DNA of 64,000 nt from Paratrimastix pyriformis (lineage: Eukaryota > Preaxostyla > Paratrimastigidae): NCBI GenBank assembly GCA_027972325.1, contig JAPMOS010000008.1, forward strand, positions 868,001-932,000, in the 5' to 3' direction. The position numbers were made by a program, and so were the translations under genes. A model generated the notes under the pieces. The model saw only the letters and a program-made list of their open reading frames with translations, did not search any database and was not told the origin of the DNA. Positions 1 through 14,500 of this stretch are shown piece by piece (the first letter of the stretch is position 1; the number at the start of each line of letters is the position of its first letter).

Positions 1-2155
1 AAGTGTAGTGGCACCCAGAATGAGCCTACTGATCGGAGCGCTAGGGGCAGTGCCACCACCTCCGGGGGATCCCCCCGGCCACACACCACCACGGGACGGG
101 ACGAGCAAAACAAAAGGACGGGACGAGCAAGGGGACGGGACAGGACAGGGGACAAGGGACACGGGTCAGGACAGGCAGCTGAGTTACAGATGGATCGCCC
201 ATGGGGTCCACACTTGGTCGCCCGGGACAGGAAGATCCAGTAACTGCAGCGCAGGACAGTGTCAGAGATCGAGGTGGAGAGGGTTTTGGAGCCAATGCCC
301 AGCAGCCGGGTCATGGCATGATAGGAACGTGTCAGGAACCCGATGGAGCCCACCTCGAAGGGGACCAGCTCCACCGTCCAGCCCTTCACCGCCAGGTCGC
401 GGGTCAGGGCCAAATAGCGGGCTGTTTTACGCTCGTGTGCCGCACTCACATTGTGCTCCGAGGGGACTGTAAGTTCCAGGAGCACAATCTTTCAGTGTCT
501 CCGAGCGCAGCACCAGGTCCGGGCGCTGCTGGGTGCCGGCACCCCAGTGCAGCATCCAGGGGAACACCATTCGGGAAATCGGGCAGGTCAACGTACATCA
601 CCCAGTCACGGGCCAGATCAAGTAAGCTCGGGGCGGCAGCAGCGGCAGCAGGGACGGCAGCAGGGGCGGGGACAGGGACATGGGCGCGAGGGGCGGGAGC
701 AGGCGGGACAGCTGGAGCAGCTGGGGCAGGAACAGGAGCAGGAGCAGGGGCAGGGGCTTTGGCTGCGGCCACAGCAGCAGCAGCTTTCACGAAGCGGACA
801 CAGGCACGGGTTCGAGCCGGAGCAGCCGCAGCAACAATAGCAGCAGCAGTAGCAAGGGCAGGAGCAGGAGCAGGAGCAGGAGCGGGAGCAGGAGCAGGAG
901 CAGGAGCAGGGGCAGGGGCAGGGACAGGGGCAGCCGCAACAACAGCAGCGGCCTTGACAAAGCGGATGCCCCGCTTGACGGGGCCAGAGTGCGGGATTTC
1001 TCCACCTTGTCCCGGATCGCACCGGCAACCAGGGTCAAGACGTGATTGTGACGCCACGTGAATCGACCCTGCTCGAGTGCTTTCCCGCAGAAGCTCAAGA
1101 TGTGAAAGAGCCCACAGTGCGCTTTCCCACACAGTGCGCAACGGTCATCCACCGTTTTCCGCCATCGGGTCAGGTTCAGAGGGAGGGACAGTGTCAAGGG
1201 TGGCATTCAGATAGAACTTGACAAGGGCCGGGGCATGTCATAGATGAGCCGGCTCCATGAGAGGTCCTGATGCATGCACTCATCCCAGTGCAGAAACCGG
1301 CCCTGCACAGCCAGCGAGAGCAGGTGTCTCCTGTGTGCCTCGTTCTGTTCCTGTTTCACCACCCCAGGACCGCGTGCCGGTGCCCAGCCGCGTCCTCCTC
1401 GGGCTGGGGGGTCCGCTTCTTCTTGCGGTCGGCCCCCAGACCCGCCCTCCCCGTCTGCCCGAGCTCCGTCAGACGGTTCAGCTCGACAGTCCTCTCGGCC
1501 GTTTCCAGGGTGACGGTCGGGCGGAACTTCCGCTTTCGGTCACGGGACTCCACTCCCGGATGTATGCATACAGGTCGTTGACACGCAGGTCCGAGGAGTG
1601 TTTCAGCAGGTGCGAGCGCACAGTGCCCATCGCACGCAAGTGATCGCCCAGATCCACACAGCCCAGCCCCTTCTGTGCCCGATCCAGGAACAGGATGTCA
1701 GGGGAGGCACACTTGGACATGCCAAACCAGGCTTTCAGACGCTCCTTCACAGGGGCATGAGGTCCGCTCCACAAATGACTGAGGGAACTCATAGATCATG
1801 AAAGGCCACGACATCCGTGGTGCGATGGCGTGGTTGTACAGCCAGGCCTTCTGGGGTCCTGACAGGGACAGGGCATCCACCTTTCCAGCATCCCCAAGTC
1901 ACCAGACACCTTCTCACGGATCTTGTCATCCCTCAGGTTCACATAGATCAACCGGCCCAGGCATTTGAAGGGCTGCTCCCCAGGAACGGGATCGGTTCGG
2001 GGCCAATGTGCAGGCGTGGGTCATACGGGCTGTACTCTGCGCTCGTGGTGGGGTGACAGTCCGCACCACCTTGACATCACGCCTGAACTTTTCATGCCGA
2101 ACGTCAGGCACTTTTGGTCTTGGCCCGCAGACAGCGCGACCACCCAAAAAGGCGT
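1..2155 (-). mobile_element. LINE (non-LTR retrotransposon) fragment, copy A: RT thumb to C-terminus and start of 3' UTR
   Basis: Reading the minus strand from about 2155 to 1 gives, in pieces of different frame, the end of a non-LTR reverse transcriptase. A thumb segment (IPFLG.., then CLGRLIYVNLRDDKIREKV) is followed by WLYNHAIAPRMSWPFMIYEF, SPDILFLDRAQKGLG and HLLKHSSDLRVNDLYAYIRE. A zinc-binding tail follows: CALCGKAHCGLFHILSFCGKAL, EQGRFTWRHNHVL. This order is typical of the C-terminal half of LINE ORF2 proteins. The ORF ends near 193; the rest is 3' UTR, cut by the window edge. The frame changes several times, and relative to copy C one G is missing in the final exon-like stretch (near 225), so this copy is dead. 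It is 5'-truncated directly against a (TG)n tract. The clade is not assigned. Confidence 0.85.
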
Positions 2156-4426
<2,271 letters not shown>

Positions 4427-4434
4427 ACACACAC

Positions 4435-4513
<79 letters not shown>
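4427..4513. repeat. (CA)n microsatellite
   Basis: CA run with one irregular AACA near its left end. It lies between the LINE fragment cluster and the splice acceptor of the ciliary gene's first visible exon. Confidence 0.97.
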
Positions 4514-4515
<2 letters not shown>

Positions 4516-4586
4516 TCGGTGCTGCCCCCTCAGCCCTTGCTGCGATCGGGGGTCCCTGTCCCTGTGGGCGCATGGGGGGCTGCAGG

Positions 4587-5429
4587 TGACGCCGTTCGTG
4601 GGGCGTCTCGAACCCGGCCAGCAGGCCCAAGTCGAGGTCACCTTCACGCCCCAGCCCCACCGCCAGCAGTCGGCCCAGGGCCAACAGCAGGGCCCGGGCG
4701 GCCAGGACCGGCCCGACTCGGCGGCCTCGGGGCCACTCGGGGGGGCGGCCACCCCGCCGCTGTCGGGCACCCCGACCCCGGCGCCGGCCCCCAGCCCGGC
4801 CCCTCCGGCCCCCAGCCCGGCCCCCCCAGCCCCCAGCCCGGCCGCGGGGCGGCCCCCCTCGTCGGCCGCCGCCAAGAAGCCGCCCGCCAAGGGGGCCGCC
4901 GCCCCCAAGAAGAAGTCCCGCGCCGAGGAGGAGGCCGAGGCCGCAGCCGCGGCGGAGGCCAAGCGGCTCGAGGAGGAAGCCCGCAGGCGCGCCGAGGAGC
5001 TGGAGGCTCGCCGCAGGGAGGAGGAGGAGGCCCGCAGGCGACAGGCCGAGGAGGAGGAGGCTCGAAGGGCCGCCCGTCTGTCCCCCTGCACCCCACCCTC
5101 CGCCGCCCCGCCCCCCGCGGCGGCGCCGGGGCCCTGACCCGGCCTCCCGACCTGTCCTGAGGCCGCGCTCTGGTGGGTCTTTGGGGGGCTGGCAGTGGAC
5201 CCGCTGGAGGCCGAGGCCGAGGAGCTCTACGCCCAGACGCCCGCCGGCCCCGATGCGGCTCGTGAGCGCGACCCCGATGAGGTCCGGCCCCCGCCCCGCC
5301 CTGCCTGGGCATGGGCCCGCCACCTCGCCGACCATCAAACCCCCTCTTCCCCCGCTGCACGCTCACCCTCGCGCCCGTCGACTCGTCGCTCGCCGCGCTT
5401 CCCACCGACGAACTGGGCACCGGCACCGG

Positions 5430-5467
<38 letters not shown>

Positions 5468-8372
5468 CGGGCACGGGCACGGGCACGGGCCGGGCACGGG
5501 CACGGGCACGGGCACGGGCACGGGCATTACCTTGGGCTTGGGAGCCGCCTCTGACCCGGGCCCGGCATGGGGGCGGTTGTGCCGCAGGAGTGGAGCGACC
5601 ACCGGACGGCCCTGGTGCCCTGCTACTACCGGCCCGCACCCGAGGAGGGCCAGCTCCCCCCCGCCGCCACTGCCGCGCGCCCCCCGTCCGAGGGGCCTGA
5701 CCGGGGCCGGGCGGCGGGGGAGCGTGTGTTGTGGCTGCAGGTGCGCCTGGTGGCCGTCGGGGCCCTGCTGACGGCCTCCGGGGCGGACACCCTGGTCCCC
5801 AGCCGCGGCTACGAGCGGGGCCGCCCCACGGCCGGCCTGGACTTCGGCCGGGTGCCCCTGGGGCACGCCGTCACCCGCCACCTGACCCTCCGCATGAGCG
5901 AGGCGGCCCCGGTGCCGCCCGGCGAGGTGGGGCCCGCCCTGCGCCTCGAGGCGCCCCTCGACCCCAACGGGCCCTTCGTCCTGCTGACCCCGCTCCGGTC
6001 CGCCGGCCCCGCCCGCACGGCGCCCACCCCAGCGCCCCCAGCACCCACCCAGCGCCCATCGCCCAGGCCCCTTGCTGGTGGTCACACCGTCTTCGGCACC
6101 GCCCATCGCTCCCTCAGGCCCATGGCCCCGGGCAGCGTGCAGGAGGTTGCGGTGCAGTTCTGCCCGCTGGGCCACAGCCGGGCCACGGAGACCCTCCGCA
6201 TCGCCTCCGCCCACAGCAACGGGCTGGCACTGACCCTCGCCGGCACGGGCGTGACGCCCATCTTCGAGGTCCGCGCCGCCCCTCCCCGTCCCGCCATCAG
6301 CCCCCCTCCCGCATGCGGGGCCCATCATGGCCGTCTCGGCCATTCGGGGGGATGGATGGCGGATGCTGACGGACGGCCACGGGGGTGCTGACGGGCGTCT
6401 CTGGTGCCCTGGGCGGCTGGGCGGCTGGGCGGCTGGGCGGCTGGGCGGTTAGGTTGAGCCGGCCGGGGGGCTGCTCGACTTGGGCGATGTCCTCCTGCCC
6501 GCTGGCCCGAGCCCCGTGGGGCCCCAGGCCGCCCCCACCAGCGGGGAGGGCAGCGCCCCCGCCAAAACGGCCGCCAAGGGCGCCACAGCCCAGGGGCCCG
6601 GGGCGGCCGAGGGGGCGGCCGAGGGGGCCGGGGCCCAGGCCCAGAGCCGCGGCCGGGTGGGGATCACCAACCGGAGCCCCTTCCCGCTCGAGTGCCGCAT
6701 CGAGTGCCGCTCGGTCGGCCACGGGGCCGCCGGGTGCGGGTGCCCCTTCGTATGCACGCCCCCGTGGGCAACCATCGCGCCCCGTCCGTTCCATGCCCCT
6801 CCTCCATCTGCTTCCCCTCCCACGGCGCCCGCTGACCGCTGCCCCTTCGTTTGGTGCTGGTACAGAGGCCACCCAGGAGGTGTGGGTGACCTTCCGGCCC
6901 GACGAGCCCAGCGAGCTGTACGAGGCCCTGGTGGCCATCCTGGTCCCCAACCAGGTCGGCCCCCGCGCCTCCCCTGCCCCCTGCACCCCCTCCCCCCCTC
7001 CCCCCCCCTCCCCGCCCCCCCGGCCCCCGGCCCCCGGCCCCGGCCCCCCGGCCCCCGGCCCCCTGCCCCCCGGCCCCGCCTGCCCATGCCTCCTCCTCAC
7101 CGTCCGCTCGATTGGGGGGTTGGGGTGCATCCCTGCGGACTGGCGAAGACGGATCCCTGCGTGCTGCGGGTGCGCGGGCGGGCCTGGCGGCAAGGGGCCT
7201 TCCTGGTGACCGACCGGCCCGCCGAGCCGGCCCTCGACGGGGCCGCCCTGGCCGGCGCAGCGAGTCCGCCCCTGCCGCCCTGGCGCCCTGCCCCCCCGCC
7301 TCACCCCCTCCGTGGCCGCGGCACGCATCACGGGTCCTTCTCCGTTCTGCTGGTGGCGGCCTTGGGGTGTCTGTCTTCGGGACTTGGGCCGCGCCCAGCG
7401 GTGGCCGAGCCGCGGGAGATCGTGCTCACCTTCGCCCCCTCGGACGCCGCCCCCGACCAGCCGGGCCTCAGGTCAGCCCCTGCTCGCTCACAGCCCGCCC
7501 TGCACGCCCCCATGCGCATGGGCTGCCCAGAAGACCCACGGCCCGCCCTGTGCCACCGGCCTGACCTCCTGTCCGATGGTGGGCGACGGGGGCGTGTGCA
7601 GGAGCCGGTACCTCGAGGTGGGCCTCGTGGGGGCGGCCGGGGGGCCAACGGCCCTGGTGGGGCCGGTGGCCATCGGGGCGGCCGCCCAGGGAGGAGCCGC
7701 CCAGCCCTCCGGGGCTGCTCCTGCGTCCGGAGGCCCCAAGGGCCCCAAGGGCGCCGCCCCGGGTGGTGCCGCCAAGGGCGAGGGGGCCGGCGGCTCGGGC
7801 GGGGCGGCCGGGGCCGAGTTGACGGTGGAGGGCTGGGAGCCCGACCAGGGGCGGGGCTTCGGGGTGGTGACGCCTCGGGTGCAGGTCGACCCGGCCACCA
7901 GGCGGCGGCTCTTCTTCACCTTCACCCCGCCCACGGTCCGACCCCCCCCCCCCCCCCCCCCGCCCCCGCCTCGCCCCGCCCCGCCCCGCCCCGCCCCGCC
8001 CCGGCCGACCATCGGACGCTCACAGTGGGGTGTCTTGTGTCCTTGTGCCTTGTGCCTGCCCGTCTGTGCCTTGTGCCTGCCCGTCTGTGTCTTGTGCCTT
8101 GTGCCTTGCCTTGTTGTGCCTTGCACCTGCCCGTCTGTGCCACGCAGCCCGGCGGCCGCATCGCTGGCGGGACCTGGGTCGAGGCCCACTGGAAGGTCCG
8201 TCCGGCTCCTCCCCCAGCCGCCTGGAGCCACTGGGGGCTGGCTGGCCCATCCATGCTCACCCTTCGATGGCGCGCCTTCTGTGCCACACAGGCCACCCTG
8301 CGCGGAGGCGGCCCGGCCTCGAGCCAGGAGTTCCGCCTGTGCCTGAAGGGTTTCGTCGACCCCACCCGCTAA
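4587..8372 (+). CDS. ASH/MSP-type ciliary protein (CFAP74/HYDIN-like), 3' part
   Basis: About ten exons with GT..AG introns. The first visible exon begins after ..GGGGGCTGCAG at 4586, so the 5' part lies left of the window beyond the LINE cluster. Segments such as VTPFVGRLEPGQQAQVEVTF, LDFGRVPLGHAVTRHLTL, LRPMAPGSVQEVAVQF and LTLAGTGVTPIFEV are the beta-strand signatures of ASH/MSP (immunoglobulin-like) repeats found in central-apparatus proteins HYDIN and CFAP74. An early exon (about 4860-5085) encodes an Ala/Lys/Glu/Arg-rich charged helix. The last exon ends ..FRLCLKGFVDPTR, stop at 8370. An intron at 5280-5580 is a (GGGCAT/GGGCAC)n repeat. In this family these proteins sit in the ciliary axoneme. 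The family call is firm at the domain level; which member it is remains open. Confidence 0.6.
7942..7961 (+). repeat. Poly-C tract in intron (20 nt)
   Basis: Run of C just downstream of a GTCCGA 5' splice site in the ciliary gene; sense-strand C. Confidence 0.9.
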
Positions 8373-8928
8373 CCGCCGCCGGGGCCGGGGCGACGAGGCG
8401 AGAGCTCCCCCCTCCTGCCGACTCCGCCCGGCCTCGTCCCCACCGCCGCCCGGCCTCGCCCGGCCTCGTCCCACCGCCGCCCGCCCGCCCGGCCCACCCG
8501 CCTTCTTCCCATGGGCCCCCTCTCCGCCCCCTGCATCACCCTCTGTGTGACGCTCCAACCCCCCCCAACTCACCCCCACCCCCCCAACCTCACCGAGGCG
8601 CCATATGTAAGCATTTGTTCTCAGGGCAACACGCCCGGCGCCCTTTGCCCCAGTGCCGAGGGGAGAGGGCGGGGAGGAAGGAGGCCAGAGCACAAAAAAA
8701 GGCCACGAAAAATACAACGCCATGCTGGGCATCAACGACCGTGCCTGGGCATGGCCCCGGCCAGAGGCCGGAAGGGCAGTGCGGAATACAAGACGGAGCA
8801 ACGGCCGCCGGCCGAGGGCGAGGAGAGGGTGAGCGGAGGACCGAGAGCAGATGGAAGGCGGAGGAGGAGAGGAGGCTATTGGGCGGAGGAAGGTCGGCCA
8901 AGCGACCGGATCCGATTCGAGCCGCCCC
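8373..8928. other. Convergent intergenic region
   Basis: 556 bp between the 3' ends of the ciliary gene and the VWA gene. C-rich, then purine-rich near 8640-8900. No gene, RNA or element recognised. Confidence 0.6.
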
Positions 8929-10713
8929 TTAGGCACGGTTGGGGGGCAGCTGGGGCAGGGGCTTGCCGGCCGTGAGCGGGTTGGCCGAGGTGGGCGTGAC
9001 GGTGCTGCCGGCCATGGTGGGGGCCGTGACCTTGTCCCCGTCGGTACGGAAGGCCGTCATGGCGGCCATCGTGCCACCGCCCGCCACGTAGGTCGAGGCG
9101 GCGGCCTTGCTGATGGTCTGGTTGGGGTTGGCGGCCAGCTCGGTGGGGCTGGGGGATTTGATCCAGATCACGCAGATGGCGGCGATGGTGGCCAGCAGGT
9201 CGATCACCTGGACGCCCCACCCCCCGCCCAACACGCCAGACAAGAGGCACCGAGAGCCACACGGTCATGCAAAGGGCCGATGCGGTCGACGGGGGGAGGT
9301 TGGCCCGTTGTAGGGCAGCAGGGGTGGCGGACCACGAAGGCGATGATGGCTGAGCAGAGCCCGTTGCGGATGGCGGCGTCGGAGGAGGAGATCATCACCA
9401 GCGAGAGGATAAAGAGCACCCCGCCCAGCACCGAGACGAACCAGTAGTCCCAGATGGCAATCCGGCGCCACTTCATGATGGGCGGGCTGTCGATCCCGCC
9501 GGCCGGGAGCCATTTGTGCGGTGAGTAAATTGGACAAGAGGCTGAGGGGGGCGAGGGGGGCGAGGGGGGGGGCGAGGGGGGGGGCGAGGGGGGGGGCGAG
9601 GGGGCGAGGGGAATGGACAGACTGGCGCCAGAGGATGAAGTTGATATGGACGCAGTGGATGAGGATGAGCAGGCAGAGGACCCAGGTGACGTGCGTGCAT
9701 GACCCGTAGTTGATCACCTTGCACGTCTGCACCGACAAGGAACGTCATCCATTCCGATGAGTTGATGAATACCCTCCGGTCGGACATGCCAGCGGGATGG
9801 CGTGGGCAGCAACGGACGTCACCCACGATGGTCAGGGCCAGGTCGTAGGCGAGGTCGGTGTAGTTGTTCAGCGAGCGGAAGGTCGACGTCGAGGTGGCGA
9901 CGGTGTTCCGGAGCCACTCAATGCCCGAGCTGTTGGCTCCCACAGCCACCACCCAGAAGCTGTACTTGGACGCGTGCAGCTGTTTCAGCAGCGCTTCAGC
10001 CTCCGTCCGGGAACCCTTGGTCTGATCGGGACAACGGATGAGAGGGCATGGCAAGTCAAATGACGCACCTGATCACCATCGGAGAGGAGCACCACAATGT
10101 AGCGCGAATCCCATTCGTGACGAGCCCGCAGGTTGAATTCGTTGATGAGCCCCCTGCGCGATCACCGCGGAAGACGTGAGTAAAGGGGCAAGGGCAGACA
10201 GACTGGAAGGCTTCCGTGAAATCTGTTTGTGGGAACAATGAGTCCTTTGGGTCGTCAAACAGAGACGAGTGCATCGACATATTCAAGGCGCACGAACTGC
10301 CGGTGAGACACATGACCAGATTGGAATATTCCGAAAACTTGACGATACCCCTAACGAAGGTTGCTATTTTTAGATAAAAGGATCGACAGGTCACGACAGA
10401 CATGTGAGCACCCGAAGGGGCCACATTGAAAACAGTGATCATGTTCTGAACAGGGGAGAAAGCCGAGATTGAGCAGAAGGATTCGGGCAACCAAACCTCA
10501 GTAAACTTAATAATGGCATTCAAATCGGTTTGCGAAATACTTCCCGACTTATCCAGCAGCATGAGCAGGTCAACAGGGGCTGAAATGAGAGGAAAACCGA
10601 GTTCAGGGCACATTGAAAAATTTCAGTTGCAAACCATTGCAAAGAACCTGATCCTCCGCTCGAACAACAAGAAGCACGCTAAGGAGAGTCAGAAAGCCGA
10701 AGAAGGCCTTCAT
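8929..10713 (-). CDS. VWA-domain secretory or membrane protein with several C-terminal transmembrane segments
   Basis: The start at 10713 gives a signal peptide (MKAFFGFLTLLSVLLVVRA). A 55-nt intron (10634-10580, phase 1) joins ..VLCN to APVDLLMLLDKSGSIS, a VWA domain with a MIDAS DxSxS motif. Later exons carry the rest of the domain (VKFSEYSNLVMCLTG; KYSFWVVAVGANSSGIEWL; TSTSTFRSLNNYTDL). Then come hydrophobic segments: WVLCLLILIHCVHINFIL (about 9690-9630), FVSVLGGVLFILSLVMI (about 9440-9390) and DLLATIAAICVIWIK (about 9210-9150). It ends ..LPPNRA, stop at 8929. VWA domains bind ligands through Mg2+ at the MIDAS, so an adhesion or receptor role is an inference. Some internal exon borders near 10380 are unresolved. 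Confidence 0.7.
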
Positions 10714-11565
10714 TTTCCCTTGACTGGTTGCTACCGGGGCAATGTCCATCGATCCGGAATTTTCAAATACATCGGCTCTTTTTTTTTTTGACACGGGTGG
10801 GACCTCATGTTTGATCAAATGCACTCAGAAAAGAAAAGAAAAGGAGGAAGAAAAAACAACCACGGCATCAGAAAAAGCCCATCATACACCCAAAACCCCA
10901 CCCACCCCCCATACAAAGGCCTCAACCGGCGGCCACCCTCACTCGGGACTCGAAGAGGGTGGTGTCTTGCGGGGCCTCCCTGGTTCTGCGGCAGAGGCAT
11001 GCTGGCACCATGGAGAAACGGGCGAGCCACCAGCGGCGAGAGATGGGTTTTTTTTTTTTTTGATTTTTGTTTTGTTTTTGAAAATGCATGCGTCGTGTTG
11101 TCGGGATCGGGATGAGTAGGAAGGAGAGGAAAAAGATCGGAGGGAGAAAATGCGCGAGGAGGACGGCGATGTCGGGGATGGGAAGGGTTGGCTCCGAGAT
11201 GCGGTTATCTTGGCTTCTCAAGGCAGGTATGGACGGATGTGTGAGCCTCCTCATGGCCGCTCTCAGGGCCACCCACTCGCAGACTCACAAGCCCAGCCAA
11301 CAACATCCCGGCTTTCTTCCGAGACACATCGGCGCTCTCTTGCCGTCCCTGGGCACCGCACCAACCGCGAGGGAACGACTCTTTGATGGGTTGTTGGAGG
11401 TAAAGCAGAGAGAGGGGGAAAAAAAGAAAGAAGAGAGGAGCCGAAGAAAAGGGAGGAACGACGACCGCAATCGACAAAAGAGAGGAAAGGAAGAAGCTCG
11501 ACGAAAGGAAGAAGGAAGAAGAGGCGGAAGAACAACGCCCGCCGTAGCGGGAGGCCCATCAACGA
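10714..11565. other. Intergenic region upstream of the VWA gene
   Basis: About 850 bp of lower GC between the start of the VWA gene and the 3' end of the PHD gene (both minus). It has T-runs at 10780-10791 and 11047-11061 and a purine-rich stretch (11400-11530, pyrimidine-rich on the gene strand). The left part presumably holds the VWA promoter and the right part the PHD gene 3' UTR. No gene seen. Confidence 0.5.
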
Positions 11566-14500
11566 TTAATTGGATGGGGGCTTGGCGCCTGTGGGGGGCT
11601 GGTGGCTGGGCGGCTGGCTTCGTTGCTTGACCGAGGGCGGCGCGCCCGGGGCTGGAGGCCGCACCCGGACGGGGCGGCGCCTGGGCTTGGGGGGGCTGCG
11701 GGGGCTGCCCGGGGTCGGGTCGGTCTCGCTGGCCGATCCGGAAGTGCTCTCGGCCTCGTCCGGCTCCGAGGAGCTGGCCCGCTCGTCCTCCTCGGCGCTG
11801 CTGCTGCTGCTGCTGCTCTCGTCCTCGCTGCTCGACGGGTCCGACTTGGGCGACTTGGGCCGCCCCTTGCGGGCCCCGCCGGGAGGGAGTGAGCCCTTGG
11901 CGCCGGCCGGGGTGGGGCCCCCGCTGGCCGGGGACTTCTTGCCGGTGGGGGCGGCGGCCCTGCCCGTCCGCCTGCGGCCGGGGGGCCCGCCGGGGGGGCT
12001 GCTCTTGGTGCCGGCCGAGGCGGCCTTGGCGGGGGCCTTGGGGGGCCTTGGCGGCGAGTGCGAGGGCAGGGCGGCCTTGGAGCCGGGGGGCGGGGATGCC
12101 GAGCGGGACCCGGCCGGCCCGGGGCCCTCGTCGGGGGAGAGCGGCTGCATGGAGGGCCACAGGGGCGGGAAGAGCGACCCGGCCGAGGTGGGCGGCAGGG
12201 TGGGGCAGCTGCCGTCGGTCTGCAGGAGGACGATCGGCTGCGACTCGGGGGCCGCCCCGGGTGGGGGGGCCGCGGGCTGGGAGGGGCCCGCCCCGGCCGA
12301 GGCCGAGGACGAGGAGGGGAGGGGGCGCACGTGAGCCGCGGGGGCGGCGGTCTTGGCGGCGGCCGTCGGGGCGGGCGCGGGGTGGGGCGCCAGTACCGAG
12401 AAGGTCAGCCGGGCCGGCTGGAGGGGCGCCGCCGGGGGGGCGATGCACCGGGCCGCGGCCGCGGCCAGGTCAGCCGGGAGGCAGGGCGGGACGGGCACCG
12501 GGATGGGCGCCGAGGATGCGGGCACGGCCCAGGCGGGGGTCGGCGGGGAGGAGGAGGCGCCGCTGGGGGAGGGAGCCGCCCGGACGGGCGTCGATGGGGC
12601 GGGCGTCGATGGGGCGGGCGGGGAGGGCGATGGCGTTGGGGTGGGTGGGAGCGGTGGCGGGGCCGCGGCGGCCAGTGGGGCGGGTGCTGGCCCGGCGGGG
12701 CCGATGGGGATGGGGATGGGGAGGTGGAAGCCGGCCGGGTAGTCCTGGCCCTCGAGGTGCCGCAGAGCCTCCTGCAGCGGGTCCAGCGGAGCGGCCGACG
12801 CAGTCGGCGCAGGAGCAGATGCAGAAGCAGAAGCAGAAGCAGAGGGGGTCCGTGTCAGCCAGCAGCCAAGCAGGGGACAAAGGGCGGGCAAGGGCGGAAG
12901 GCTCGTCGAAGTAACCGGCAGCCGGGCAGGGCCGATGGGGGGGGGGGGGGGGGGGGGGACCTTGAGCTCGATGAGGCGCTGCTGCTTGAGCTCCCTGCGG
13001 CTCTCAGGCCCGTGCTCGTGGCGGCCGCAGCAGGCGGGCCCGACAGAGCCGGGGCGGTGGCGGCGGCCGGGGTCGAGCTCGAGGAGGACGGCGAGGCGCA
13101 CCGGGCGGTGGCGACGGCGCCCGTCGCTGTCGGGGCGGGAGCGGCCGTGGTGGTCGGGCCGGCCACTGAGGCCGCTGCTGATGCGGACGGGTCCGGGACC
13201 GCCGGGGCGGAGGCAGCGGCAGGCCCACTCGCCGGCGGGGCCAGGGGGAACTGCAGCCCACAGACGCGCATCACCACCCGCGCCCACCCAACCGCCGCGA
13301 GCGCCCCCAAAACGGCACACCGTCAGAACGCGGCCGACGCGGGGGAAGGAGGGGGGACTGGGGAGGGGGGGGACTGGGGGAGGGGGGGACTGGGGAGGGG
13401 GGGACTGGGGAGGGGGGGACTGGGGGAGGGGGGACTGGGGACTGGGGAGGGACTGGGGACTGGGGAGGGACTGGGGAGGGACTGGGGGGACTGGGGAGGG
13501 GGGGACTGGGGAGGGACTGGGGAGGGACTGGGGAGGGGGGACTGAGGGAGGGGCCGGACCTTGGCCAGAGACTCCTGCATCTCGCGCAGCCGGCGGGCCC
13601 TGAGGTCCCGGTACGCCTCGGGGGTCAGGGTCGTGACGATCTTGGCGGGCGCTGCCACGGGCTCGGCGGGGGCCGGGGCAGAGGAGCCGCTTGGGAGGGA
13701 GGGGTGGTGGGGGTGGTGGTGGCGGCGGCGGCGGAGGAGGAGGAGCTGTTGAGGGGGCCTGCCTGAGCGGGGGCGGGAGCCGGGGCGCTGCACTCGATGG
13801 CTATGGGGGCCGGGCCGCTGCACTCGATGGCCATGGGGGCCGGGCCGGCCGGCGGGGACGAGGGCGGCAACCCCTCTGGGGCCGGCGGGGGGCTGGCCGC
13901 ACCCTGGGGGGCGGGGCTCCTGGAGGCCTCGCGGACGCTGGCCACCTGGAGGATGGACACCTGGAGGATGGACAGCGGCCCCTCGGCCGGCAGCAGAGGC
14001 AGCGCCGGGCCGGGAGAGGAGAGCCCAGACTGCGGAGGAGAGGCCGGGGCGGTGGCCGGGGCGGTGGCCGGGGCCGGGGCCGGGGCGGGGTTGCCCAGTT
14101 CGGAGGCAGCCGGGGCCGGGGCTGGAGCCGTGGGAGCGGGGATGGGAGTTGGGGGCGGGAGCCGCGAGTCCCGTGGATGGGGACGAGTGCAGGGCGGGCA
14201 CAGCAGCCGGCGGCGCAGCCTCACCGGAAGCAGGGGCGGGGCTGGGGGCGGCCGGGGAGGTGGGGAAGATGGCGGGGGCGGGGCGGGGTGGGCGGTCGAG
14301 TGGGCCGTCGCAAGAGGCTGTGGGGCCGGGGCCGGGGCCGGGGCCGGGGCGGGGGCGGGGGCGGGGGCGGGGGAGGGAGCCGCCTTGGGCTCGGGGGCCG
14401 GCCGGGCCTGGGGGTTGGCGGAGCGAGCGGCTTCTCGGCCGAGCGCGACGAGCCGCCAGCCGGAGGCGAGGCGGGCGACGGGGACGGGGCGGGCCGGTGG

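Noticed and set aside
5560-6343. Open frames on the minus strand of the ciliary gene
   Set aside because: Gly/Ala/Arg-rich shadows of the coding strand.
11088-11630. Basic open frame on the plus strand between the VWA and PHD genes
   Set aside because: Lys/Arg/Glu-rich product of a purine-rich tract; no start context, splice partner or family likeness.
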